From NCBI RefSeq assembly GCF_009733535.1, contig NZ_SMMI01000004.1:62001-126000 (forward strand): a stretch of DNA of 64,000 nt, given 5' to 3'. The notes beneath the pieces were generated by a model. That model was given only the letters and a program-made list of their open reading frames with translations, made no database searches and was not told where the DNA came from. Every line of letters begins with the position of its first letter. Position 1 is the first letter of the stretch. This document shows, piece after piece, positions 15,506 to 24,427 of the stretch. The stretch is from Sphingobacterium endophyticum (GTDB taxonomy: Bacteria > Bacteroidota > Bacteroidia > Sphingobacteriales > Sphingobacteriaceae). The position numbers and the translations under genes are program-made.

Positions 15506-16765
15506 ATGAAGAAACACTTCTCAAATGTATTGTTTTTCGCAGCTGCGACAGCTTTCATTTCATGTTCTGGGGCAAATTCAAATGGTCATGAGCCTTCGGA
15601 TTCTACCGCATCCAGTCAAGACACCACAAAATACCCTCCTGTTGAAACTAAACCAGGGAATGCAGACTATAAACCCGCATTTGAAGGCCAAACACGAATT
15701 GCAGGAGTAAAAACAACAACCCCTTTTGAAGGTACTGTAGTTGTTGAGGGACTTAAATCACCTTGGGGAATCGCAGAACTCCCTGACGGTAAACTTTTAG
15801 TAACCGAAAAAGAAGGTACTATGCGTATTGTTGACCCAACAGCAAAAACAATAAGCGAGGCAATTACTGGAATTCCTAAAGTCGATACACAAGGTCAAGG
15901 TGGTCTATTAGGGATAACTTTAGACCCTGATTTTGCAAGTAACCGAATGGTTTATTGGACTTTCGCGGAACCTGTATCTGGAGGGAATCACACCGCTGTA
16001 GCAAAAGGTAAACTTTCTGCAGATGAAAAAACAATTGAAGGTGCTACGGTTATCTATCAAGCATTGCCAACTTACAATGGTAAATTACATTATGGTGGCC
16101 GTATTTTATTTGATAAGGATGGTAATTTATTCGTTTCAACCGGAGAACGTTCTGATTTAGAAACTCGACCTCAAGCACAACAATTAAATTCTGCTTTAGG
16201 AAAAATCCTTAGAATCACTAAAGAAGGTAAACCAGCAGCAGGAAATCCTTTTGCTGGAAAAGCCGATGCTAAACCTGAAATCTATAGCTATGGCCATAGA
16301 AATGTTCAAGGATTAGCCATTGATCCAACAACCGGAGAATTATGGGATTCAGAATTCGGCCCACGTGGAGGAGATGAAATTAACTTGGTAAAACCTGGAA
16401 ACAATTACGGTTGGCCAACAATTACTTATGGTATCGAATATAAAGGAGATGCTATTGGCAATCCTCCAATCCAACAAAAAGAAGGATTAGAACAACCCGT
16501 ATATTATTGGGACCCTGTTTTATCTCCTAGTGGGATGACTTTCTATAAAGGTTCAAATGTTCCAGAATGGCAAAACAATCTTTTCATTGGTGGATTAAGC
16601 AGTACACATATTGCCAGAATTGTCATCAAGGACAACAAAGTCATTGGTGAAGAAAGAATTCTTGCTGATAAAGGTGAACGTTTTAGAGATGTTATTCAAG
16701 GTAAAAACGGAGCTCTCTATTCAGTTACCGATGGTGGAAAATTGTATAAAGTGGATAAAAAGTAA
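15506..16765 (+). CDS. PQQ-dependent sugar dehydrogenase-like lipoprotein
   Basis: A 419-residue beta-propeller of the soluble glucose/aldose sugar dehydrogenase family (GSDH, YliI-like). An export signal with a lipobox-like AFISC puts Cys20 at the mature N-terminus, so it is probably an exported lipoprotein. A Ser/Thr-rich linker follows, then the propeller with LKSPWGIAELPDGKLLVTEK, the QGGLLGITLDPDF motif and YGHRNVQGLAIDP, which are the usual signposts of the family. Members oxidise sugars with PQQ, but some lack clear activity. A terminator follows. The substrate is unknown. Confidence 0.9.
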   Translation: MKKHFSNVLFFAAATAFISCSGANSNGHEPSDSTASSQDTTKYPPVETKPGNADYKPAFEGQTRIAGVKTTTPFEGTVVVEGLKSPWGIAELPDGKLLVTEKEGTMRIVDPTAKTISEAITGIPKVDTQGQGGLLGITLDPDFASNRMVYWTFAEPVSGGNHTAVAKGKLSADEKTIEGATVIYQALPTYNGKLHYGGRILFDKDGNLFVSTGERSDLETRPQAQQLNSALGKILRITKEGKPAAGNPFAGKADAKPEIYSYGHRNVQGLAIDPTTGELWDSEFGPRGGDEINLVKPGNNYGWPTITYGIEYKGDAIGNPPIQQKEGLEQPVYYWDPVLSPSGMTFYKGSNVPEWQNNLFIGGLSSTHIARIVIKDNKVIGEERILADKGERFRDVIQGKNGALYSVTDGGKLYKVDKK

Positions 16766-16788
16766 TAAAATATATCCCGCAACATAAA

Positions 16789-16826
16789 GAAGTCGCATCA
16801 TTAATTTGATGCGACTTCATTTTTTA
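16789..16826 (+). terminator. Rho-independent terminator after sugar dehydrogenase gene
   Basis: A perfect 12-bp stem, GAAGTCGCATCA (16789-16800) with TGATGCGACTTC (16807-16818), has a 6-base loop and is followed by ATTTTTTAT. Confidence 0.9.
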
Positions 16827-17141
16827 TATCTTTTACCTTCGCCCCAAATCTGAATCTCAATTTTTACTAATTAATTGGGCATTATCCACCAGCAAGCGAA
16901 CGGATTATCACCCACACTATCCTGTTAATATTTTTGTCCCACAAACAACTTCTTTAAATCAAATCAATATTAAGGTCTGAATTGTAGCTTTTTTTAATTT
17001 TAATATAATTTATTTTATTTATTTTAGATAAATTTTTAAATAATTATTCATTTGTTTAATTTTATAGAATTGATTCTAACAAAACCAAGCCAGAATCTAG
17101 TATTAAAAATTTACCATAATTTGTTTAAAACGCAGACGAGC
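16827..17141. other. AT-rich spacer before the ROK regulator
   Basis: About 315 bases become very AT-rich from 16990 on. No clear promoter match or RNA gene was seen. An in-frame TTG at 17052 opens onto the ROK frame and encodes FIELILTKPSQN, which resembles the true N-terminus FIEKLLINPSEL (6 of 12 identical by hand). It may be a degenerate duplication. Confidence 0.45.
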
Positions 17142-18377
17142 ATGAAATTTATAGAAAAGCTTCTTATCAATCCATCGGAATTATCCAAAAAGACCGCAAA
17201 ATCAGCAAGGAAAAAATTCTTCTTATTAAAGGCTGTGTACGATTTGGACAAAGCTTCTGTAAATGATTTAATGAAACGCTTAGCACTAAGTTTTCCGACA
17301 TTAAACAACCTTATGGTCGAATTGGTGGATAAGAAGTATTTAACCCAACATGAACGCGGTGAATCATTAGGTGGAAGAAAACCCAATCTTTACCAATTGA
17401 GTGACAAACTTTTTAAAGTCCTTACTGTTGAACTTAATCGAAAATCCGCACGTATCTCATTAGTGGACAACAACAGCAATATTATAATTGACTCAAATTA
17501 TTATCCATTCGAATTATCAACCGATCTTCGGGAACTGCCCGCATTTTTAATGCTCATTCGAAAATTTCTCAAAGACCATAAATTGCTGATGGAGCAAATT
17601 TCAGGTTTATCGATTTCCATGCCCGGTTTAGTCGATCGCTATACTGGAGAAAACTTCACCTATTTTTATGAACCAGGATTTAATCTTGAAAAGCACCTTA
17701 CCCGGGAGTTCAACATCAATACCAAAATAATAAATGATGCAAAAGTTGCTACCCTGGCCGAGCAGTTCTATGGAAAATTAAAATTCAAAAAGGACGCTTT
17801 AGTAATCCGTTTAGACTGGGGCATATCCTTAGGAATAATATCAAATGGATCTATATATTATGGCAAAAATGGTTTTTCAGGGGAAATGGGGCATATCAGC
17901 TTTGCAGATGATGGAGAATTATGTTACTGTGGTAAAAGAGGATGTTTGGAAACTTTAGTTTCTGGAAATGCCCTAGTAAACAAAGCAACTAAAGATATTG
18001 ATCTGGGAATTCCTACGCTTATCGTTTCAAAGTACGAGAACAAACAGCTGACTCCTGATCATATTATTCAATCTGCCCTTGATGGGGATCAATATGCCAT
18101 TCAATTAATTTCTGAACTAGGCAGTAAATTAGGACGTGCAATCGCTCATTTTATGCAGGTCTTCAACCCAGAAACAATTGTCCTATCTGGTAGTTTTGCA
18201 AGAACATCCATGCTTATGATTACTCCAATACAACAACAGATTCAAACCTATTCAATGAGCAAGATAGCATCAGGATGTAGCCTACAGGTATCGACTTTAG
18301 GAGATAATGGACAAGCCTTTGCCCTAGCTAGGCATTTTGTAAATTGTTATTTTGAAGATCGCCTGGGAATGAACTAA
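17142..18377 (+). CDS. ROK family transcriptional regulator (NagC/XylR type)
   Basis: A 411-residue protein. Residues of about 20-90 form a winged helix-turn-helix (SVNDLMKRLALSFPTLNNLM, then a wing with GGRKPN). The rest is a ROK sugar-binding domain, with GEMGHISF and the zinc motif CYCGKRGCLE. Such proteins repress sugar or amino-sugar genes and release DNA on binding the sugar or its phosphate. No matching sugar operon is next to it; the 5'-nucleotidase pair follows after 100 bases with its own promoter. I chose the ATG at 17142 (MKFIEKLL) over a TTG at 17052. Confidence 0.9.
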   Translation: MKFIEKLLINPSELSKKTAKSARKKFFLLKAVYDLDKASVNDLMKRLALSFPTLNNLMVELVDKKYLTQHERGESLGGRKPNLYQLSDKLFKVLTVELNRKSARISLVDNNSNIIIDSNYYPFELSTDLRELPAFLMLIRKFLKDHKLLMEQISGLSISMPGLVDRYTGENFTYFYEPGFNLEKHLTREFNINTKIINDAKVATLAEQFYGKLKFKKDALVIRLDWGISLGIISNGSIYYGKNGFSGEMGHISFADDGELCYCGKRGCLETLVSGNALVNKATKDIDLGIPTLIVSKYENKQLTPDHIIQSALDGDQYAIQLISELGSKLGRAIAHFMQVFNPETIVLSGSFARTSMLMITPIQQQIQTYSMSKIASGCSLQVSTLGDNGQAFALARHFVNCYFEDRLGMN

Positions 18378-18431
18378 GTAAATACTATCTCAATTATCCA
18401 TTTATTATTCCAATTTTTAAATTTTATTCTC

Positions 18432-18461
18432 TTTGGATTCAAGCCAATCTTAATACCTTTG
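18432..18461 (+). promoter_or_regulatory. Promoter of the 5'-nucleotidase pair
   Basis: TTTG (18432-18435), an 18-base spacer and TACCTTTG (18454-18461) give a near-consensus Bacteroidota promoter. The ATG is 17 bases downstream. Confidence 0.7.
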
Positions 18462-18477
18462 CGTATAATTTTATATC

Positions 18478-19242
18478 ATGAGTTCACAGCTATCAAAGTA
18501 TAACCTCCTACCCTGGATGGTTTTACTTTTGGTCTTCAGTTCCTGTAAGACTACTTATTATCAGTCTACTGTGACCAACAAACAAATGTTGGCAATCAAT
18601 AATCAGATTCCTGAAGACAGCATCATAAGTAATTATATCCTTCCCTACAAAAATCAACTGGAAGATAAGATGAATGAAGTTTTGGGACATGCTCCTGAGG
18701 CTTTAATCAAGAACCGGAATATTCCTGAATCCAAACTTAGTAATTTCTTTGTTGATGCCTTATTATCAATAGGTCGGAAAGTAGATCCAGATGTTCAGTT
18801 CTCACTGGCTACCAAAGATGGAATTCGTGCAGGAATAAAACAGGGAGATGTCACGGTAGGATCTATTTTTGAAGTCATGCCTTTCGAAAATTACATCACC
18901 ATTCTCGAACTTAAAGGATCAGATGTAAAGGTACTGGCAGACTTTATTGCTGAAACAAATGGTCAACCGGTTGGAAATGTTGAAATGTTAATCAAGGATA
19001 AAAAAGTTCAAAGCTTTAAGATTGCTGGTCAGGAAATAGATCCAAATAAGACCTATAAACTTGTCACTTATGACTTCATTGCAAATGGAGGGGACTTAGT
19101 AAGAGGTATCAATTCTCCAACCTACAGGTTGACGACCTCTGAAAGGGTTAGGGAAGGTTTGATTGATTATGTCAAGGAATTAACAAAAGCAGGTAAGCAG
19201 GTAGAATCAAAATTAGATGGAAGAGTTAAAATCATTGAGTAG
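18478..19242 (+). CDS. 5'-nucleotidase C-terminal domain lipoprotein
   Basis: A 254-residue exported lipoprotein: a hydrophobic leader ends in the lipobox-like VFSSC (Cys23). The rest matches the 5'-nucleotidase C-terminal (substrate-binding) domain, with GDVTVGSIFEVMPFENYI and KTYKLVTYDFIANGGD. In most bacteria this domain is fused behind the metallophosphatase domain in one periplasmic enzyme of the UshA type. Here the catalytic half is a separate gene immediately downstream, overlapping by 26 bases, so the two products probably form one enzyme. The gene order (C-terminal half first) is the reverse of the fused protein. Confidence 0.9.
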   Translation: MSSQLSKYNLLPWMVLLLVFSSCKTTYYQSTVTNKQMLAINNQIPEDSIISNYILPYKNQLEDKMNEVLGHAPEALIKNRNIPESKLSNFFVDALLSIGRKVDPDVQFSLATKDGIRAGIKQGDVTVGSIFEVMPFENYITILELKGSDVKVLADFIAETNGQPVGNVEMLIKDKKVQSFKIAGQEIDPNKTYKLVTYDFIANGGDLVRGINSPTYRLTTSERVREGLIDYVKELTKAGKQVESKLDGRVKIIE

Positions 19243-20182
19243 AAGGAACTTTATTAAAGCTGTGGTAAGCCTTGGTGCTGCTACAACATTAAGCTCCATT
19301 CCATTTTTTGGATACAGTAAATCAAAAGAAGTTAAGATTACTTTTCTTCATACAAATGATGTGCATAGCCGAATAGAACCATATCCGATGGATGGATCAA
19401 GATTACAAGGACTTGGTGGAGTAGCACGTCGAAGCACCTTAATCAACAAAATACGATCTGAAGAAAAGAATGTCCTGTTATTTGACGCTGGGGATATGTT
19501 TCAAGGGACCCCCTATTTCAATGTTTTTGACGGACAAGTGGAATTAGAATTAATGTCGAAATTAGGATACGATGCTGGAACATTTGGAAATCACGAGTTC
19601 GATAATGGATTAGAAGGATTATTAAAGCATTTTGATAAGGCAAATTTTCCATTTGTTACTTCCAATTATGATTTTACCGGCACCATCATGGAAGGAAAAA
19701 CCAAAGATTACCTCATATTCCAACGTGATGCTGTTAAGATTGGCGTTTTTGCCGTAGGGGTAGATCTAAACGGAATGGTTGATCCAAGGAGTTACCAAGG
19801 TGTCAAAATTTCAGACCCTATTGAAGTTGCTGCTAAATACACGCATAAACTAAAGCATGATTTAAAATGTGATTTAATCATTTGCTTATCACATATCGGA
19901 TATAGTTACGAAACAGAAAAAGTATCGGATTTAATGTTAGCCAAAAACTCAAGACATATTGATTTAATCATTGGTGGACATACCCATACTTTCCTTGACA
20001 AACCTACAGAGGTTAAAAACCTAGACAATGAGATTACCCTGGTTAATCAGACAGGATTTTCCGGTGTCAATCTAGGAAGAATTGATTTTATTTTAGACAA
20101 GAAGAGGGGAACTAAGAGAAGTATTGCAACTACTTATAGTATCGATAAAAGTTTAGATAGCAACAATGTAAAAATAGCATAA
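19217..20182 (+). CDS. Metallophosphatase, 5'-nucleotidase N-terminal domain
   Basis: A 321-residue calcineurin-like enzyme with a twin-arginine-like leader (SRRNFIKAVVSLGAATTLS). The metal-binding motifs are all present: FLHTNDVHSR, FDAGDMFQG, GNHEFDNG, CLSHIGY and GGHTHTF. It lacks the 5'-nucleotidase C-terminal domain, which the gene before it supplies. Together they should hydrolyse nucleotides or related phosphate esters in the periplasm. The ATG at 19217 lies inside the upstream gene, an overlap of 26 bases that suggests translational coupling. The substrate is inferred from the family only. Confidence 0.92.
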   Translation: MEELKSLSRRNFIKAVVSLGAATTLSSIPFFGYSKSKEVKITFLHTNDVHSRIEPYPMDGSRLQGLGGVARRSTLINKIRSEEKNVLLFDAGDMFQGTPYFNVFDGQVELELMSKLGYDAGTFGNHEFDNGLEGLLKHFDKANFPFVTSNYDFTGTIMEGKTKDYLIFQRDAVKIGVFAVGVDLNGMVDPRSYQGVKISDPIEVAAKYTHKLKHDLKCDLIICLSHIGYSYETEKVSDLMLAKNSRHIDLIIGGHTHTFLDKPTEVKNLDNEITLVNQTGFSGVNLGRIDFILDKKRGTKRSIATTYSIDKSLDSNNVKIA

Positions 20183-20200
20183 CCCTTTTTCCATTATATT

Positions 20201-21412
20201 TTGAAAGCACTTTTCCGCCTATATATCAATTCCTATAAAGGATTATCGCCTGCAGCGTGGTTATTAGCCTTAGTTATGCTAATCAACCGTGCTGGGTCAA
20301 TGGTAATACCATTCCTGGGGATTTATATGTCATCGGAATTGGGATTCAGCAAGACCCAAATTGGCTTGGTACTTGGATGTTTTGGATTAGGTTCAGTTTG
20401 TGGTTCTTGGCTGGGTGGTTGGCTTACAGATAAATTTGGAAACTTCAAAGTTCAAACTTGGAGCCTAATTTTAGTAATTCCACTTTTTTTAATCCTTCCC
20501 CATTTCAGAACCTTTGAAGGTTTAGCAATGATGATATTCATACTGACCTTAGTGGCAGATACCTTTAGACCGGCCAACTCGGTGTCAGTTGCACGATATG
20601 CAAAACCCGAAAACATCACTAGAGCTTATTCATTAAACCGGATGGCGGTAAATTTAGGATTTTCAATCGGTCCTGCACTGGGAGGTTTTTTGGCAAAATT
20701 TTCCTACAACTGGATATTTTATGGAAATGCTATCGCTGCAGCTTGTGCAGCCATTGTTTTTATTTATTTTTTTAGAAACCGAAAAGCTAGAACCGAAGTT
20801 AACCAACACAAAACAATAGCGGAAGAAGCAGACAAACCAGTAAGGAATGCCTATAAAGATGGATTATTTATCATTTTTAACGTGCTTTGTTGTCTCTTTT
20901 CAATGGCCTTTTTCCAATTATTAAGCACATTACCCCTATACTATAAAGAGGTTCACAATCTGCATTCAGACCAAATCGGCCTTTTGCTGGGATTCAGCGG
21001 TTTGGTTATCGTCCTGTTCGAAATGGTATTGGTTCATGTGGTAGAACATAGATTTTCTGTTAGGCAAATTATGCTTTGGGGAACTACCATCTCAGGAATG
21101 TCCTATCTAATGTTGACGGGCAATTTTGGAATGGCCTGGCTATATCTAGCCATGTTCTTCCTTTCAACAGGAGAAATGCTTACCCTACCATTTACAGCAA
21201 CTGTAGCGATCAATAGAGCGAGCCGCAGTAACCAAGGTGCATACATGGGATTTAATTCCTTATCATTTGCAGCGGCTAATATTTTCTCTCCTTTTTTAGG
21301 AACTTTTACAGCCGAACATTTCGGCTATAATACCTTATGGACTGCAGCTGGATTAGTCTTGATTTTCTGTGGAATAGGATTTTACTGGATTATCAGCAAA
21401 ATGAAAGCTTAA
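20201..21412 (+). CDS. MFS transporter
   Basis: A 403-residue inner-membrane protein with about 12 predicted membrane helices. The MFS loop motif between helices 2 and 3 reads GGWLTDKFG. It resembles drug-efflux-type members such as MdtH, but the substrate is unknown. The start is a TTG at 20201: the in-frame codons upstream reach a stop without any ATG, and the next ATG would remove the first helix. It follows the nucleotidase gene by 18 bases, so it probably shares its transcript. The 3' end meets recR tail to tail with 1 base between. Confidence 0.88.
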   Translation: MKALFRLYINSYKGLSPAAWLLALVMLINRAGSMVIPFLGIYMSSELGFSKTQIGLVLGCFGLGSVCGSWLGGWLTDKFGNFKVQTWSLILVIPLFLILPHFRTFEGLAMMIFILTLVADTFRPANSVSVARYAKPENITRAYSLNRMAVNLGFSIGPALGGFLAKFSYNWIFYGNAIAAACAAIVFIYFFRNRKARTEVNQHKTIAEEADKPVRNAYKDGLFIIFNVLCCLFSMAFFQLLSTLPLYYKEVHNLHSDQIGLLLGFSGLVIVLFEMVLVHVVEHRFSVRQIMLWGTTISGMSYLMLTGNFGMAWLYLAMFFLSTGEMLTLPFTATVAINRASRSNQGAYMGFNSLSFAAANIFSPFLGTFTAEHFGYNTLWTAAGLVLIFCGIGFYWIISKMKA

Positions 21413-21413
21413 A

Positions 21414-22028
21414 TTATCCAACATTCCTTTCATAAGGTACACGTGTTGCAATAGATCGCCCCAACGTAATTTCATCTACATATTCCAATTCTCCACCGAA
21501 TGCAATCCCTCTAGCAATCGTACTAATTTGCAAGTTGAATTCTTTCAATTTTCGGTAGAGATAAAATATAGTCGTATCCCCTTCCATCGTCGCACTTAGT
21601 GCTAAAATCACTTCTTTAATCTCTCCTGTTCGTACACGATCAATTAAACCTTCAATTTTTAAATCTGCAGGCCCAACACCTTCCATGGGTGAAATTAATC
21701 CACCTAAAACATGATATACCCCACTATATTGATTTGTATTCTCAATAGCCATTACATCCCTTGTATCTTCAACAACACAAATTAATCCTTTATCTCTTTT
21801 CACTGAAGTACATATTTCGCATTGCTCTAAATCTGAAATATTGAAACAGGTTCTACAATATTTGATATCGCGCTTAAGCTTATCCAGAGATTCCGTAAAT
21901 TGAGAAACTTCGGCATCTGACTGCTTTAATAAATGGAGAACCAGACGTAATGCAGTCTTCTTTCCAACACCGGGAAGCTTTCCAAATTCCTCAACAGCTT
22001 GCTCTAATAATTTTGACGAGAAGTTCAT
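21414..22028 (-). CDS. recR: Recombination protein RecR
   Basis: Acts with RecO and RecF to load RecA at single-strand gaps. The 204-residue length is normal. It shows the N-terminal helix-hairpin-helix region (LPGVGKKTALRL), the four-cysteine zinc motif (CRTCFNISDLEQCEIC) and the Toprim domain (LICVVEDTRDVMAIE). It sits alone on the minus strand, after a hairpin that separates it from the Gfo/Idh gene. A -7-like box (minus TAATTTTG, 22041-22034) ends only 5 bases before the ATG, so the transcript could have almost no leader. That is weak evidence. Confidence 0.97.
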   Translation of the reverse strand: MNFSSKLLEQAVEEFGKLPGVGKKTALRLVLHLLKQSDAEVSQFTESLDKLKRDIKYCRTCFNISDLEQCEICTSVKRDKGLICVVEDTRDVMAIENTNQYSGVYHVLGGLISPMEGVGPADLKIEGLIDRVRTGEIKEVILALSATMEGDTTIFYLYRKLKEFNLQISTIARGIAFGGELEYVDEITLGRSIATRVPYERNVG

Positions 22029-22064
22029 AGCTCAAAATTACGAAAATATTGACCAAAATAATAC

Positions 22065-22091
22065 GCCAGAATTCTTTCGAATATCTGGCGC
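22065..22091 (-). terminator. Hairpin terminator between Gfo/Idh gene and recR
   Basis: CGCCAGA-ATTC (22065-22075) pairs with GAAT-A-TCTGGCG (to 22091) with one bulge. On the minus strand it is followed by TATTATTTTGG. It lies 36 bases past the Gfo/Idh stop. Confidence 0.6.
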
Positions 22092-22126
22092 ATCGGTTTA
22101 TGAAACAAATCTATGTGTGCTCTAAA

Positions 22127-23404
22127 TTAAAAATCCAAATAATCCCATTTTCCTCGATATGGTCTACCCTTCAGTTTGTTTGCAAAAGGATTATCAAAAA
22201 TTTCTTTTCTTGGATCCCATTTTATAGGTTTCTGAAGTTGATAGGCAATATTGGCAGCATTACAAACAGTTGCTGTTCGGTGACCTATCTCGACATCACA
22301 AATCGGCTTTTTGCGACTCTTTATCGAATCGACAAAGTCCTTATAATGATTATCAGAATAATAAACCTTACGGTCCTTTTCTGCAATTTCTAGCTTAGGT
22401 AAATTTTGTTTATCGGACCTTAAAAATTCCCTGGAGACTTCAATCTTTCCTTCAGTACCCAAGAATTGTATGGCATTGAAATTACCCCAAGATTTATGAT
22501 GGACTTTAACCCCATTTTTATAGGTAAAGTACAAACCTTCTTTTGCTTGAGGAATATCCGGAGGTGTAAATGATACAGGCCCAGAACTATCCATTCCTAA
22601 TGCCCACTGCACAATATCAAACATATGTGCACCCCAATCCGTAATATAACCACCACCAAAACCGTGATATAACCTCCAGTTCGACCATTCTGGTGCACCC
22701 AACAAGGGACTTAGAATCGGATTATATCCTCTATACAAGGAAGGACCTACCCAAAAATCCCAATCCAAATGTTCAGGAGCGGTTAAAGAAGGCAAGTCAC
22801 ACTCCTTAACGGGTTCACCTACCGATACATTAACTTCTGTTATTTCACCAATATATCCATTTCGAATTAAGTCAGCAGCCTGTCTAAAGTTATATTGAGA
22901 TCGTTGCATACTACCCGTCTGCAGAACTCTCTTATGCTTACGGACTGCATTTACCATCGCTCTACCTTCATCGATTGTCAAGGCCAATGGCTTCTCACAA
23001 TAAATATCTTTTCCAGCTTTGGCAGCGTCAATCACATGCATAGCATGCCAATGATCAGGCGATGCAATAACAACCGCATCAATATCTTTACGGGCTAACA
23101 AATCCCTATAATTTCCATATCCTTCTACTTGATGTCCTGATTTAGCAGCATTTAACTTATTGGCTTCCAGTAAAAAATGATCAAGTTTTGTACGGTCAAC
23201 ATCTGCAGCAGCGATCACCATCGTTTCTGGCAGCTTCATTAATCCATGCAATAATGTAGGAACTTGCTTTCCAACACCTATATAACCTAAATTAATCTTA
23301 TCACTAGGTGCTAAAAAACCATTTCCTCCAAGTACATGACGAGGTAGAATAGTAATTGCAGCTGCACCTACTGCGGTTTTGCCAATAAAGTCTCTTCTAT
23401 TCAT
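22127..23404 (-). CDS. Exported Gfo/Idh/MocA family oxidoreductase
   Basis: A 425-residue NAD(P)-dependent sugar oxidoreductase with a twin-arginine-like leader (MNRRDFIGKTAVGAAAITIL) followed by PRHVLGG, a stretch shared with the gene at 41690. The Rossmann motif is LGYIGVGKQ, the catalytic lysine is in CEKPLA and the C-terminal half has the usual GGYITDWGAHMFDI sequence. Secreted members act on sugars or glycosides outside the cytoplasm; some work by 3-oxidation of glycosides. It is a single gene, bounded by a terminator and divergent from the LOG gene. The substrate cannot be told. Confidence 0.92.
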   Translation of the reverse strand: MNRRDFIGKTAVGAAAITILPRHVLGGNGFLAPSDKINLGYIGVGKQVPTLLHGLMKLPETMVIAAADVDRTKLDHFLLEANKLNAAKSGHQVEGYGNYRDLLARKDIDAVVIASPDHWHAMHVIDAAKAGKDIYCEKPLALTIDEGRAMVNAVRKHKRVLQTGSMQRSQYNFRQAADLIRNGYIGEITEVNVSVGEPVKECDLPSLTAPEHLDWDFWVGPSLYRGYNPILSPLLGAPEWSNWRLYHGFGGGYITDWGAHMFDIVQWALGMDSSGPVSFTPPDIPQAKEGLYFTYKNGVKVHHKSWGNFNAIQFLGTEGKIEVSREFLRSDKQNLPKLEIAEKDRKVYYSDNHYKDFVDSIKSRKKPICDVEIGHRTATVCNAANIAYQLQKPIKWDPRKEIFDNPFANKLKGRPYRGKWDYLDF

Positions 23405-23537
23405 TAGAGGTTTATGAAATTAATAGATGTACACAGGTTTACGTGACATAAATTTATAAAAAGAGTTTAATAATTCAAAATTTCATTGAATTATTTATAA
23501 AAAACTATAAAAATAATAACAATATTACTGCTTTAGA

Positions 23538-23545
23538 TAATTTTG
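23538..23545 (+). promoter_or_regulatory. Candidate -7 box for the LOG-family gene
   Basis: TAATTTTG fits TAnnTTTG about 73 bases before the ATG. There is no good -33 box. Confidence 0.35.
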
Positions 23546-23617
23546 ATTTAAAATCTTATATTACATCGAAAACGGTGAGCAAACCGCTTTCCTACACTAA
23601 AAATAAATGAAGACCAC

Positions 23618-24322
23618 ATGGTTAAAGATGATAAAATAAGAAATTCATTTGCCAACAAAACATGGCAAGAAATAAAGGTAAAGGACTCATGGCAAATCTT
23701 TAAAATTATGTCTGAGTTTGTGGATGGATTTGAGAAACTGGCTAAAATTGGCCCTTGTGTTTCGATTTTCGGATCCGCTAGAACACCGGATGAGCATAAA
23801 TACTATCAGATGACTGTGGAAATTGCAAGGTTGCTGGCAGACCGCGGGTACGGTGTGATTTCAGGTGGTGGTCCAGGAATCATGGAAGCAGCCAATAAAG
23901 GCGCTTATACTGCCGGAGGAAAATCCGTAGGTCTAAATATCGAACTTCCCCATGAACAATTCCATAATAAATACATTGACCGCGACAAATTATTAGAGTT
24001 TAATTACTTCTTTGTCCGTAAAGTCATGTTCATGAAATACTCCCAAGGATATATCGTTCTTCCGGGCGGATTCGGAACGATGGATGAATTATTTGAAGCA
24101 GTAACCTTAATCCAAACCGGAAAAATCGCAAGGTTTCCAATCGTTTTGGTAGGATCAGAATATTGGAACGGACTATTTGATTGGATAAAAAACACCATGC
24201 TTGGTAATAAATATATTAGCGAGGAAGACCTTAATCTCTATAGAATGGTTGACACCGCTGAAGAAGCAACTGAACATATCTTTAGATTCTATGATAAGTA
24301 TCTGTTGAAACCTAACTTTTAA
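23618..24322 (+). CDS. LOG family protein (TIGR00730 Rossmann fold)
   Basis: A 234-residue protein of the lysine-decarboxylase-like / LOG family. The two signature motifs are present: SGGGPGIMEAANKGA and PGGFGTMDELFEA, whose Arg/Glu pattern fits a nucleoside monophosphate phosphoribohydrolase. Family members release the base from cytokinin ribotides or from AMP; in ordinary bacteria the physiological role is unclear. The extra N-terminal 30 residues and the length fit the longer (type II-like) group. It is a single gene with a strong terminator. An annotation as lysine decarboxylase would be misleading. Confidence 0.9.
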   Translation: MVKDDKIRNSFANKTWQEIKVKDSWQIFKIMSEFVDGFEKLAKIGPCVSIFGSARTPDEHKYYQMTVEIARLLADRGYGVISGGGPGIMEAANKGAYTAGGKSVGLNIELPHEQFHNKYIDRDKLLEFNYFFVRKVMFMKYSQGYIVLPGGFGTMDELFEAVTLIQTGKIARFPIVLVGSEYWNGLFDWIKNTMLGNKYISEEDLNLYRMVDTAEEATEHIFRFYDKYLLKPNF

Positions 24323-24332
24323 TTAATTTCAT

Positions 24333-24378
24333 AGTTTCCATGATCTATCATTTTGGATACATGGAAACTCTTTTTATT
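24333..24378 (+). terminator. Rho-independent terminator after LOG gene
   Basis: The stem AGTTTCCATG (24333-24342) pairs with CATGGAAACT (24360-24369), followed by CTTTTTATTT. Confidence 0.85.
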
Positions 24379-24414
24379 TAACCACTTACTTTGCTGGCGC
24401 AAGAAAGTGGTTAA
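24378..24414. other. Second hairpin between convergent genes
   Basis: TTAACCACTT (24378-24387) pairs perfectly with AAGTGGTTAA (24405-24414) around a 17-base loop. It has no T-run on either side, so its role is unclear; it may help end the SDR transcript. Confidence 0.45.
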
Positions 24415-24427
24415 TAAATATATTTCA

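Noticed and set aside
22049-22393. Plus-strand ORF of 114 codons near recR
   Set aside because: It spans a terminator hairpin and runs into the 3' end of the Gfo/Idh gene in antisense; no protein-like motifs.
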